Positions 44,057 to 50,778 of a stretch of DNA of 50,778 bases are shown piece after piece. The DNA is from Burkholderiales bacterium RIFOXYD12_FULL_59_19 (GTDB lineage Bacteria; Pseudomonadota; Gammaproteobacteria; Burkholderiales; Burkholderiaceae_C). The notes below the pieces were generated by a model. That model had not been told where the DNA came from. It saw nothing but the letters and a program-made list of their open reading frames with translations, and searched no databases. Numbering within the stretch: position 1 is the first letter of the stretch; each line of letters opens with the position of its first letter. Both the position numbers and the translations under genes were made by a program. The stretch spans positions 1 to 50,778 of the forward strand of contig MESQ01000024.1 in the NCBI GenBank assembly GCA_001771065.1, written 5' to 3'.

Positions 44057-45058
44057 ATGACAATTCTGCCCGCCGTCGCACCCCTATTTGATACCAACCG
44101 GGCCATGGCACTGGCGCGCGAAACACTTGACATCGAAGCCGCCGCCCTGCTTGGCCTCAAGCAACACCTTGGCGCCGACTTTTTGCAGGTGCTGCACCTG
44201 ATGCTGGCGGTGCAAGGCCGCGTCGTGGTGATGGGCATGGGTAAAAGTGGCCACATTGGGCGCAAGATCGCTGCCACGCTGGCCTCCACCGGCACCCCTG
44301 CTATGTTTGTGCACCCCGGCGAAGCCAGTCACGGCGACCTGGGCATGATCAAGCCGCTGGACGTGGTGCTGGCTATCTCCAACAGTGGTGAATCCGAGGA
44401 GCTCACCGCCATTTTGCCCATGATCAAACGCCTGGGCGCACCGCTGGTGGCCATGACAGGCCATGGCGAGTCCACCCTGGCACGCCATGCCGACTATTTT
44501 TTAAACAGCGGCGTCGCCAAAGAAGCCTGCCCGCTCAACCTGGCCCCCACGGCCAGCACCACCGCACAGCTGGCGCTGGGTGATGCGCTGGCAGTGGCCC
44601 TGCTTGATGCGCGCGGCTTCAAGGCCGAAGACTTTGCCCGCTCGCACCCGGGCGGTGCGCTGGGGCGCAAGTTGCTCACCCTGGTCAGCGATGTCATGCG
44701 CAGCGGCGACCAGGTGCCCAGCGTCGGACTGCAAGCCAGCTTTAGCGAACTGATGCGCGAAATGAGCGACAAAGGCCTGGGCGCCGCCGCCGTGGTTGAT
44801 ACCACAGGCCGGGTGCAAGGCATCTTTACCGATGGCGATTTGCGTCGCTTGATTGAAAAAGGCATTGATTTGCGCAGTTGCACCGCAGAGCAGGTGATGC
44901 ACCCGCAGCCCGCCACCATCAGCCGCGAGGCGCTGGCGGTGGATGCCGTCGAGCTGATGGAGCAACGCCGCATTACCAGCGTGCTGGTGCAGGGTGCCGA
45001 TGGCAAACTGTGCGGCGCACTCAACAGCAACGACCTGATGCGGGCCAAGGTGATCTGA
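44057..45058 (+). CDS. kdsD: D-arabinose-5-phosphate isomerase
   Basis: The protein has 333 residues. It converts ribulose-5-phosphate to arabinose-5-phosphate, the first KDO precursor. An SIS domain (about 40-175) has VVMGMGKSGHIGRKIAATLA and HPGEASHGDLGMI with the catalytic His. Two CBS domains follow (about 205-333, VMRSGDQVP and VMHPQPATI). The ATG start of kdsC overlaps its stop (TGATG), giving a coupled kdsD-kdsC-lptC order. Confidence 0.95.
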   Translation: MTILPAVAPLFDTNRAMALARETLDIEAAALLGLKQHLGADFLQVLHLMLAVQGRVVVMGMGKSGHIGRKIAATLASTGTPAMFVHPGEASHGDLGMIKPLDVVLAISNSGESEELTAILPMIKRLGAPLVAMTGHGESTLARHADYFLNSGVAKEACPLNLAPTASTTAQLALGDALAVALLDARGFKAEDFARSHPGGALGRKLLTLVSDVMRSGDQVPSVGLQASFSELMREMSDKGLGAAAVVDTTGRVQGIFTDGDLRRLIEKGIDLRSCTAEQVMHPQPATISREALAVDAVELMEQRRITSVLVQGADGKLCGALNSNDLMRAKVI

Positions 45059-45603
45059 TGCCCCCCGCGCTCAATTTCCCGCCCGAACTGCTGCTCAAGG
45101 CGCAGGGCATACGCGTGGTTTTTTTTGATGTTGATGGTGTCCTGACCGACGGCGGGCTGTATTTTTCGGAACACGGCGAAACACTCAAACGCTTCAACAC
45201 ACTCGACGGCCATGGCCTCAAGCTGCTGCAGCGCGTCGGCATCACGCCGGCCGTGATCACCGGGCGCGACTCCAAGGCACTGCGCTTGCGGCTGGCGGCT
45301 CTGGGCATCGAGCACACCCACTTTGGCACCGAAGACAAGCGCCCGGCAGCCGAAATCACCCTGAGGGCCCTGGGACTGGAATGGCAACAGGCTGCAGCCA
45401 TGGGAGATGACTGGCCCGATCTGCCGGTACTGACCCGCTGCGCATTCGCCTGCGCCCCGGCCAATGCCCAGGCCGAGGTGCTGGCCCGCGCCCACTACGT
45501 CACCCAGCGTGCGGGTGGTGATGGCGCGGTGCGTGAACTGTGCGACCTGCTGCTGGTGGCAAGCGGCCGTTATGTTGATTTGTTACAGGAAGCCATGCCA
45601 TGA
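45058..45603 (+). CDS. kdsC: 3-deoxy-manno-octulosonate-8-phosphate phosphatase
   Basis: This is a 181-residue HAD-superfamily C0 phosphatase releasing KDO from KDO-8-phosphate. The nucleophile motif is FFDVDGVLTDGG, motif II is ITGRDS, and the metal motif is MGDDWPDLPVL. The ATG at 45058 overlaps the kdsD stop. A longer in-frame extension inside kdsD is a shadow and was discarded. Its stop overlaps the lptC start by 4 bp. Confidence 0.96.
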   Translation: MPPALNFPPELLLKAQGIRVVFFDVDGVLTDGGLYFSEHGETLKRFNTLDGHGLKLLQRVGITPAVITGRDSKALRLRLAALGIEHTHFGTEDKRPAAEITLRALGLEWQQAAAMGDDWPDLPVLTRCAFACAPANAQAEVLARAHYVTQRAGGDGAVRELCDLLLVASGRYVDLLQEAMP

Positions 45604-46214
45604 ACAAGCTGCGCGACTGGATGGATCAAATCACGCTGTACTTACCAGTGTTGCTGATGGGTCTGCTGGCCCTGGCAACCTATTGGCTGGTGCGCAGCAC
45701 CCCCACGCTGCCACAACGCTCACCCGCAGCCAGCGTACAACACCTGCCTGATTACTTCATGCACCAGTTTTCGGTCAAAACCTTTGATGCCCGCGGCATG
45801 CTCAAAAGTGAAGTCATGGGGCGTGATGCACGTCATTTTCCAGACACTGACACGCTTGAAATTGACCAGGTTCACATCCGCTCATTTAACGAAGATGGGC
45901 AACTGACCACGGCCACAGCGCGCCGGGCCCTCGCCAACAGCAATGCCTCCGAGGTTCAACTCATTGGGCAAGCGCTGGTCGAGCGCAAGGCCACCCGTGA
46001 CAAAAGTGGCAAAGAGCAAGCCACGCTGACCTTCAGAGGTGAGTTTCTGCATGCCTTTATGGACACCGAGCGCGTCAAATCGCACCAGCCGGTCGAGCTC
46101 ACCCGCGGCTCGGACCGTTTTACCGCCAACAGCATGGACTACGACAACCGCGAACGCGTCATGGTGCTCACCGGGCGGGTACGGGGTCAGTTGGTACCCA
46201 GCAAGACACCTTGA
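45600..46214 (+). CDS. lptC: LPS export protein LptC
   Basis: This 204-residue protein has one N-terminal membrane helix (about 13-32, YLPVLLMGLLALATYWLV) and a periplasmic beta-jellyroll with the LptC-type pattern (VMGRDARHFPDTDTLEID, GEFLHAFMDTERVKSHQPVE). It passes LPS from LptB2FG to LptA. It overlaps kdsC by 4 bp. lptA and lptB, often next in this order, are not found. An SDR gene follows after 13 bp instead. Confidence 0.92.
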   Translation: MNKLRDWMDQITLYLPVLLMGLLALATYWLVRSTPTLPQRSPAASVQHLPDYFMHQFSVKTFDARGMLKSEVMGRDARHFPDTDTLEIDQVHIRSFNEDGQLTTATARRALANSNASEVQLIGQALVERKATRDKSGKEQATLTFRGEFLHAFMDTERVKSHQPVELTRGSDRFTANSMDYDNRERVMVLTGRVRGQLVPSKTP

Positions 46215-46227
46215 AAGCGCCCTGCAC

Positions 46228-47004
46228 ATGGCACCTCTGGTCCTGATCACCGGCGCCTCCAGCGGCATTGGCCAGGCCATGGCCATGTCTTACAGCCGCC
46301 TGGGATATCGACTCGCCCTGGTGGCGCGGCGCAGCCAGATCATACAAAGCTGGCTGGACGATCACGCCATCAGCCCCGACAACTATGCCATTTACAGTGC
46401 CGACGTCGCAGATGACCAGCAGATGACCAGCATGGCTCAGGCGTGTATGACGCAACAAGGGTTGCCCGATGTGGTGATTGCCAACGCAGGCATCAGCATG
46501 GGCGTAGATACCTCGGTACCTGACGACCTGGCTGTCATGGCGCGCATTTTGATGACCAATGTGATGGGAGTGGCCGCCACTTTTGGCCCTTTTATTGCGC
46601 CTATGGTGGCACGCGGCTCCGGCACGCTGGTCGGCATTGGCAGTGTGGCGGGCATTCGCGGCCTGCCCGGCCATGGCGGCTACTGTGCCAGCAAAGCGGC
46701 AGTAATCAGTTATTGTGAAAGCCTGCGCGGCGAGCTGCGACCCAGCGGCGTCAAGGTGGTCACACTGTGCCCCGGTTACATTGCCACACCGCTGACGCAA
46801 AACAACCAGTACGCCATGCCATTTTTGATGCAAGCTGACGTCTTTGCCAACCAAGCCGTGCAGGCCATCGGGGCGGGCATCAGTTACCGCGTGATTCCAT
46901 GGCAAATGGGTGTGGTCGCCAAGTTGCTGCGTATCCTGCCCAACCCCCTGTTTGACCGCCTGTTTGCCGGCCGACCACGCAAACCACGCGCGATGGTTTC
47001 ATAG
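46228..47004 (+). CDS. Short-chain dehydrogenase/reductase downstream of lptC
   Basis: This is a 258-residue classical SDR. The coenzyme motif is ITGASSGIGQAMA (residues 7-19), NAG is in VIANAGISMG, Ser is in GIGSVAGIRG, and the catalytic pair is YCASKAA. The hydrophobic C-terminus (MGVVAKLLRILPNPLFDRLF) resembles membrane-associated family members that act on lipids or ketones. The gene lies 13 bp after lptC and ends at a terminator. The ATG at 46228 begins the Rossmann fold. An upstream frame overlapping lptC was rejected. Confidence 0.9.
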   Translation: MAPLVLITGASSGIGQAMAMSYSRLGYRLALVARRSQIIQSWLDDHAISPDNYAIYSADVADDQQMTSMAQACMTQQGLPDVVIANAGISMGVDTSVPDDLAVMARILMTNVMGVAATFGPFIAPMVARGSGTLVGIGSVAGIRGLPGHGGYCASKAAVISYCESLRGELRPSGVKVVTLCPGYIATPLTQNNQYAMPFLMQADVFANQAVQAIGAGISYRVIPWQMGVVAKLLRILPNPLFDRLFAGRPRKPRAMVS

Positions 47005-47023
47005 CCGCGGCGTTTGGGTTTTT

Positions 47024-47068
47024 GTAGGGTCGACTTCAGTCGACCTGGCGGGTGCAAGTCCACCCTAT
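47024..47068. repeat. Dispersed palindromic repeat, family 2, copy A
   Basis: This 45-bp element between the SDR and the terminator has terminal GTAGGG and CCCTAT, nearly inverted. It contains GGTCGACT-TC-AGTCGACC, a perfect 8-bp hairpin, and a second stem around GTGCAAGT. The reverse complement of 49665-49710 matches it at about 41 of 46 aligned positions with one single-base gap. Confidence 0.75.
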
Positions 47069-47091
47069 AGAGGGCAATAATGACCGGCAAC

Positions 47092-47118
47092 AAAAAAGGC
47101 CCCGAAGGACCTTTTTTT
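47092..47118. terminator. Bidirectional terminator between SDR and RNA-binding protein genes
   Basis: A6-GG-C-CC-CGAA-GG-A-CC-T7: a short GC stem with one C/A mismatch is flanked by A6 on one side and T7 on the other, so it can act in both directions. It serves the converging SDR (plus) and RNA-binding protein (minus) transcripts. Confidence 0.75.
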
Positions 47119-47157
47119 GTGCTCACCAGAGGTGAGTCTGGCGAAATTTGTATCAGC

Positions 47158-47595
47158 TTAGTAGCTGCTACGGCCACCGCCGTAACCGCCGCCACCGCCG
47201 CCGCCTGAACGGCCACCGCCGCCGCCGCCAGCGCCGCCGCCGTAGCCGCCGCCACCTGAACGGCCACCACCAGCACCACCGCCGTAACCGCCGCCACCAC
47301 CACCACCACCACCGAAGCCGCCGCCACCTGAACGGGGAGGACGAGGCTCCATCGGACGGGCTTCATTGACCACGAGGCCACGGCCACCGAATTGTTGGCC
47401 ATTCATGGCTTCAATAGCAGTTTGTGCTTGCGCATCATCAGCCATTTCAACAAAGCCAAAGCCTTTGGAGCGACCGGTGTCACGTTCCATCATGACTTTG
47501 GCGCTGGTGACGGTACCGTGGGCTGCAAAAGCTTGTTGCAGATCATCATCACGGAAAGAATAAGGCAGATTGCCGACGTAAAGTTTGTTGCCCAT
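47158..47595 (-). CDS. Glycine-rich RRM RNA-binding protein
   Basis: The protein has 145 residues. One RRM domain (about 1-78) has RNP2 KLYVGNLPYSF and RNP1 KGFGFVEM. The C-terminal about 60 residues are almost only Gly with Arg, Ser, Tyr and Ala (GGGGYGGGAGGGR), as in cyanobacterial and proteobacterial cold-induced RNA-binding proteins. AGGAG lies 7 bases before the ATG at 47595, and a frame extending five codons upstream was not used. The tail is encoded by a low-complexity GCC/ACC tract on the plus strand. Confidence 0.93.
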   Translation of the reverse strand: MGNKLYVGNLPYSFRDDDLQQAFAAHGTVTSAKVMMERDTGRSKGFGFVEMADDAQAQTAIEAMNGQQFGGRGLVVNEARPMEPRPPRSGGGGFGGGGGGGGGYGGGAGGGRSGGGGYGGGAGGGGGGRSGGGGGGGYGGGRSSY

Positions 47596-47856
47596 GAAAG
47601 GACTCCTCAAAATAACTCAAAACGCGATGGAGTCCATAACCGCAATCAACAAACCAGTAAAGACTTAAGAAGCAGACGCGAGACTGACATTCACCGCAAA
47701 CCATATATTGCTTATAAAAACAATACGGGCTGCATGATACGACAAGTTTGTATTTTTCATACATTTATTTTCAGACAAGCCCCAAATACCCTGGTTTACT
47801 CCGGAAAATGACAAGTTGTGCGCCCTTCTTGGCACCGTTATCCGGATCATTTACCC
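47596..47856. other. AT-rich intergenic region between divergent RNA-binding protein and OYE genes
   Basis: These 261 bp are clearly more AT-rich than the rest of the window, especially 47640-47820. They should contain the promoter and a long 5' leader of the RNA-binding protein (minus) and the promoter of the old yellow enzyme gene (plus). A TATAAG-like box can be seen near 47715 on the minus strand. A convincing -35 was not found, so no start site is proposed. No coding sequence is supported. Confidence 0.45.
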
Positions 47857-48978
47857 ATGAGCCTGTTGTTTTCTCCCTTGACCCTGCCTTCGCCGCGCGG
47901 CGGCTTGACGCTGCCCAACCGCCTGGTGGTGGCGCCCATGTGTCAATACTCGGCGCACAACGGTTGCGCCACCGACTGGCACCTGATGCATTGGGGCAAC
48001 CTGCTCAACAGCGGTGCGGCCCTGGTTACCCTGGAAGCCACGGCCGTACTGCCCGAAGGCCGCATCACACCCAACTGCCTGGGCCTGTGGGACGACCGCA
48101 CCGAGGCGGCACTCACCGAGCACCTGCAGCGTGCCCGCGCGCTGGCGCCACACACGGCCGTGTGTATCCAGCTTTCCCATGCCGGACGCAAGGCCTCTAG
48201 CGCGGTGCCGTGGCAGGGTGGGCAACTGCTGGCACCGGCACAGGGCGGCTGGGAAACATTTGGCCCGTCGGCCTTGCCGCACTTACCCACCGAGACCGCG
48301 CCCACAGCCATTTCTGCCACCGGACTCCTTGAGGTTCGTGACGCCTTTGTGGCCGCCGCACGCCGCGCCGCGCACATGGGCATTGAGGCCGTGGAGCTGC
48401 ACTGTGCCCACGGCTATCTGCTGCACCAGTTTTTGTCGCCGTTGGCAAACCAGCGCAGCGACGCCTATGGTGGTTCTTTTGACAACCGCATCCGTTTTCC
48501 ACTGGAAGTGTTTACCGCCGTGCGCCAGGCATTTGATGGTGTGCTGGGCTTGCGACTGTCGACCACCGACTGGGTTGAAGGCGGCTGGGATCTGCCACAA
48601 AGCCTTGAGTTTTCACAACGCCTGCAGGCCGCTGGCTGTGACTTTATTCACGCCTCTTCCGGCGGTGTGTCGCCACTGCAAAAAATTGCACTGGGGGCGG
48701 GTTACCAGGTGCCGTTTGCCCAAGCCATCCGCGCCGCCACCGGCATGGTCACCACGTCGGTTGGCCTGATCACTGAAGCGCAGCAAGCCGAAGCGATTTT
48801 GCAGGCAGGCGACGCTGACCTGATTGCGCTGGCGCGCGCCTTTCTATACCAACCACGCTGGGGCTGGCAAGCCGCTGCCGCCCTGGGTGGCACGGTGCAA
48901 GCCAGCCCGCAGTACTGGCGCTGCCTGCCGCGCGAAGCCCAGGCCGCTTTCGGCAAGGTGGCGGTGGCGCAACGTTAG
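47857..48978 (+). CDS. NADH:flavin oxidoreductase, YqjM-type old yellow enzyme
   Basis: This 373-residue FMN barrel has the marks of the YqjM (thermophilic-like) class: the flavin-tuning Cys in PMCQYSAHNG, QLSHAGRKASS, and HCAHGYLLHQFLSPLANQRSD split over the substrate-binding His and the Tyr region, with GGSFDNR after it. It should reduce activated C=C bonds of enones or nitro compounds with NAD(P)H. The ATG at 47857 is chosen, and a frame 13 codons upstream lacks support. Its stop overlaps the convergent lipoprotein stop by 4 bases (TTAG). Confidence 0.93.
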   Translation: MSLLFSPLTLPSPRGGLTLPNRLVVAPMCQYSAHNGCATDWHLMHWGNLLNSGAALVTLEATAVLPEGRITPNCLGLWDDRTEAALTEHLQRARALAPHTAVCIQLSHAGRKASSAVPWQGGQLLAPAQGGWETFGPSALPHLPTETAPTAISATGLLEVRDAFVAAARRAAHMGIEAVELHCAHGYLLHQFLSPLANQRSDAYGGSFDNRIRFPLEVFTAVRQAFDGVLGLRLSTTDWVEGGWDLPQSLEFSQRLQAAGCDFIHASSGGVSPLQKIALGAGYQVPFAQAIRAATGMVTTSVGLITEAQQAEAILQAGDADLIALARAFLYQPRWGWQAAAALGGTVQASPQYWRCLPREAQAAFGKVAVAQR

Positions 48979-49601
48979 GGCCGGGCCAGCCAGGCCTCGA
49001 TCTGCACCGCCAGCTGGTCGCTGGCCACCGTCAAGGCGCGCACAGCGCCTGGCGCATCGGGCGTAGGTGCTGGCTGTTGCACCACAAAACTTCGCTGCGC
49101 CAGCAGGATTTCACCACCGGCGTTGCGCTGCGACAGTGTGACGCGCAGGCGCACCAAACCATGGCTGGCCGCCGGCGTGTCAAATACCTGGCTGAACTCT
49201 TCCAGCACCAGTCGCAAATTGAACTGCCCGACCCCTTCACCTGGCGCCACCACAACACGCTGCAGGCCCAACTGCTGGCGCAGACGCTGGCTGATCAATT
49301 GCGCGGGTGGCATGCTCCAGCGCGCCTGCGCATAGGGCTTGAGCTGCTGCGCGTCAGCATAGGCCAGTCGGTACAGCACCGCATTGCCGTCCAGTGCCGA
49401 ACTGACCTGAGGTTCAAACAGTACCAGGGTGGCCAGGCTGGCGGGCCCTGCTAGCGCAGCCTGGAGCGGTGCAGGACCAAAGTCGTAAACCCTGATCGCC
49501 CCTTCTGACCGGGAGGTGCTGCAACCGACCAGCGCCATCATCAACACGAGCACCAGACTGATGGACTTGACCGAGTGAGTTTGCGGGGCAACTTTTTTCA
49601 T
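48975..49601 (-). CDS. ABC-type transport auxiliary lipoprotein (PqiC/YmbA-like)
   Basis: The protein has 208 residues. The signal peptide MKKVAPQTHSVKSISLVLVL ends in lipobox LVGC (lipidated Cys about residue 25). The mature part has the auxiliary-component pattern YDFGPAP, VLYRLAYADAQQLKPYAQARW and LRLVLEEFSQVF. Such lipoproteins pair with MCE proteins in phospholipid transport. It follows the MlaD gene, with a dispersed repeat in the gap. A longer frame starting at 49688 runs across that repeat and was rejected. Confidence 0.88.
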   Translation of the reverse strand: MKKVAPQTHSVKSISLVLVLMMALVGCSTSRSEGAIRVYDFGPAPLQAALAGPASLATLVLFEPQVSSALDGNAVLYRLAYADAQQLKPYAQARWSMPPAQLISQRLRQQLGLQRVVVAPGEGVGQFNLRLVLEEFSQVFDTPAASHGLVRLRVTLSQRNAGGEILLAQRSFVVQQPAPTPDAPGAVRALTVASDQLAVQIEAWLARP

Positions 49602-49664
49602 GGGTTTTTGATACCAATCAAGGAGCATGGATTGCGGGGCTTTGCTCGCGAACATTGAACCCTT

Positions 49665-49710
49665 GTAGGGCGGACTTGCACCCGCCATGGTCGACTGAAG
49701 ACGACCCCAC
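49665..49710. repeat. Dispersed palindromic repeat, family 2, copy B (inverted)
   Basis: This 46-bp element begins GTAGGGCGGACTTGCACC and ends GACGACCCCAC. It is the inverted copy of 47024-47068. Here the GGCGG-8 bases-CCGCC stem is perfect and the other stem has a mismatch, the reverse of copy A. It sits in the gap between the MlaD stop and the lipoprotein start. Confidence 0.75.
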
Positions 49711-49739
49711 AGGAGCCCGCTGAATCGGCAGCAACAGGT

Positions 49740-50699
49740 TCATGGTACAGAAAACCCGGGTTCACCGGGGCCGGGCACGGGGGCAGGAGCGCCCAAGAGC
49801 AGAGCTTGCGGGGCGTCACGCAGGGTTTGCACCAGCTCGCCAAGCTGGCGGGTGCTGCGCGCCACATCCTGGGCCACAAGGTTCAGACGCGGCAAAGTGA
49901 CACTTTGCAGGATGTGATTGGTAGCCACCCACACCTCTGAGCCTTGCCCAAGCTGGTCGAGCGCGCCACCGGGCGCCGCCATGCGCTCGGTCAACTGCTG
50001 AAAAGCGCGCGCTGACGTGCGGGCGGCATCAGCACTGTCCCCCAGCCGCAACGAGGTCGCTTTCAGCGAAGCCAGGCTGTTGCGCACACCCTGCGCCGCT
50101 TCGGGCAACAGGGTACGGGTTTGCGCTGCCAACTGTTGAATTTCAAGGGCTGCCTTGCCAAAATTGTCCACGGTGGTGATCAAGGTTTGCTGATTTTGGA
50201 TTGAGAGCAACTGATTCAGACGCAGGCTGGCCTCGTCAAGCTGCCCCAACACCCGCTCGCCCCGGTCAGTCAGCTTGCTCACCAAACCGGGTTTGAGGGG
50301 AATGCGGCTGTTGTCACTGAGTTGCGCCAGGGGAGTCGTTGCCCCATTGCGGGGTTCGCTGTCATCCAGTTGGATAAATGCCAGCCCGGTGACGCCCTGG
50401 TAACCAAGCGTGGCAAAGGTGCTGGCGCTGATCGGAGCCAGGTCATCAACTGCGATGCGCACCAACACATGGCCCCGGGTCTGGGGGTCCAGACTGATAC
50501 TGGTCACCTTGCCCACCGGCACACCCTGGTAGCGCACACTGGCTTGTGGTTGCAAGCCACTCAGGTTGACCGGCCCGCTAAGTTCATAGTTGCGCAGTTG
50601 GCGCGTGTCGCGTGTCAACCAGACCGCCAAAGCGATCAACAAGGCGGTGACAAACACAACAAACAGACCGGCGGCCAGCGCATGAGATTTGTTTTCCAT
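49740..50699 (-). CDS. MlaD-family MCE protein
   Basis: The protein has 319 residues. It has one N-terminal membrane helix (about 9-30), then the MCE domain (about 38-115: GPVNLSGLQPQASVRYQGVP, GHVLVRIAVDD), and a long helical, coiled-coil-like C-terminal region (about 150-300). MCE proteins form hexameric rings carrying phospholipid between membranes with an MlaF/MlaE-type ABC unit. That unit would lie beyond the window end, if adjacent. The 79 bp upstream are AT-rich and could instead be a promoter. It pairs with the auxiliary lipoprotein gene downstream. Confidence 0.92.
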   Translation of the reverse strand: MENKSHALAAGLFVVFVTALLIALAVWLTRDTRQLRNYELSGPVNLSGLQPQASVRYQGVPVGKVTSISLDPQTRGHVLVRIAVDDLAPISASTFATLGYQGVTGLAFIQLDDSEPRNGATTPLAQLSDNSRIPLKPGLVSKLTDRGERVLGQLDEASLRLNQLLSIQNQQTLITTVDNFGKAALEIQQLAAQTRTLLPEAAQGVRNSLASLKATSLRLGDSADAARTSARAFQQLTERMAAPGGALDQLGQGSEVWVATNHILQSVTLPRLNLVAQDVARSTRQLGELVQTLRDAPQALLLGAPAPVPGPGEPGFSVP

Positions 50700-50778
50700 G
50701 GGGTGTATTTAAACCCAAATCCTTCCTAGTAGATCGTTCCATCAATACAGTTACTAAATAGATGATAATTACCATGTT

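Noticed and set aside
49602..49688. N-terminal extension of the auxiliary lipoprotein
   Set aside because: It would place residues coded by the dispersed repeat before a perfect lipoprotein signal peptide.
1..50778. CRISPR array, prophage or insertion sequence
   Set aside because: No regularly spaced repeats, transposase, integrase or phage structural genes were seen. The short dispersed repeats do not encode a transposase.

Overview
The window is a 50.8 kb piece of a GC-rich bacterial chromosome. Gene content and neighbourhoods (GTP-type pckG, KefB-kdsD-kdsC-lptC, a FadN-type beta-oxidation operon, MCE and auxiliary lipoprotein genes, a glycine-rich RRM protein) fit Betaproteobacteria, order Burkholderiales, most likely Comamonadaceae near Rhodoferax or Polaromonas. 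That placement is inferred from gene content and not from a marker gene. No prophage, transposase, CRISPR array or rRNA was seen. Coding density is high, no gene-free stretch exceeds 300 bases, and the one tRNA is tRNA-Ser(UGA).

Region 1 (1-7.7 kb): the end of an unknown gene, a small membrane protein, an ion permease, then a signalling set. A STAS anti-anti-sigma protein and an RsbW-like ATPase on the plus strand face a sugar nucleotidyltransferase, a receiver-PP2C phosphatase and a hybrid histidine kinase on the minus strand. A universal stress protein follows. Region 2 (7.8-14.8 kb, minus strand): PEP carboxykinase, threonine ammonia-lyase, and a GMC oxidoreductase / aldo-keto reductase / EamA exporter run. 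Region 3 (15.0-18.6 kb): an orphan GspE/PilB-type ATPase with four tandem MshEN-like repeats, overlapped by an SrkA kinase gene.

Region 4 (18.7-27.5 kb): a fatty-acid beta-oxidation operon. A TetR regulator with a clear palindromic operator is followed by acyl-CoA dehydrogenase, FadN-type hydroxyacyl-CoA dehydrogenase/enoyl-CoA hydratase, thiolase, a second enoyl-CoA hydratase, and then a TlpA-like protein, a chalcone-isomerase-like protein and a hotdog thioesterase. Region 5 (27.5-38.5 kb): a CZB-containing chemoreceptor, YciA thioesterase, an Atm1-type ABC exporter, an aldo-keto reductase, an unknown membrane-anchored protein, a HypT-like LysR regulator, dihydroorotase, FolB with a pteridine-reductase-type SDR, another SDR, and tRNA-Ser.

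Region 6 (38.5-42 kb, minus strand): the least characterised part. A minimal J-domain protein and three unrecognised proteins, two with acidic tails, sit tightly packed behind apt. Region 7 (42-47 kb): a Kef-type antiporter divergent from kdsD-kdsC-lptC (KDO and LPS export), followed by an SDR where lptA/lptB would often be found. Region 8 (47-50.8 kb): a glycine-rich RNA-binding protein, a YqjM-type old yellow enzyme, and an MCE (MlaD) protein with its auxiliary lipoprotein.

Two families of roughly 45-50 bp dispersed, palindromic intergenic repeats occur, each with two inverted copies. Together with the four-gene J-protein cluster, the four-repeat MshEN ATPase and the TetR operator, these are the points most worth a second look.
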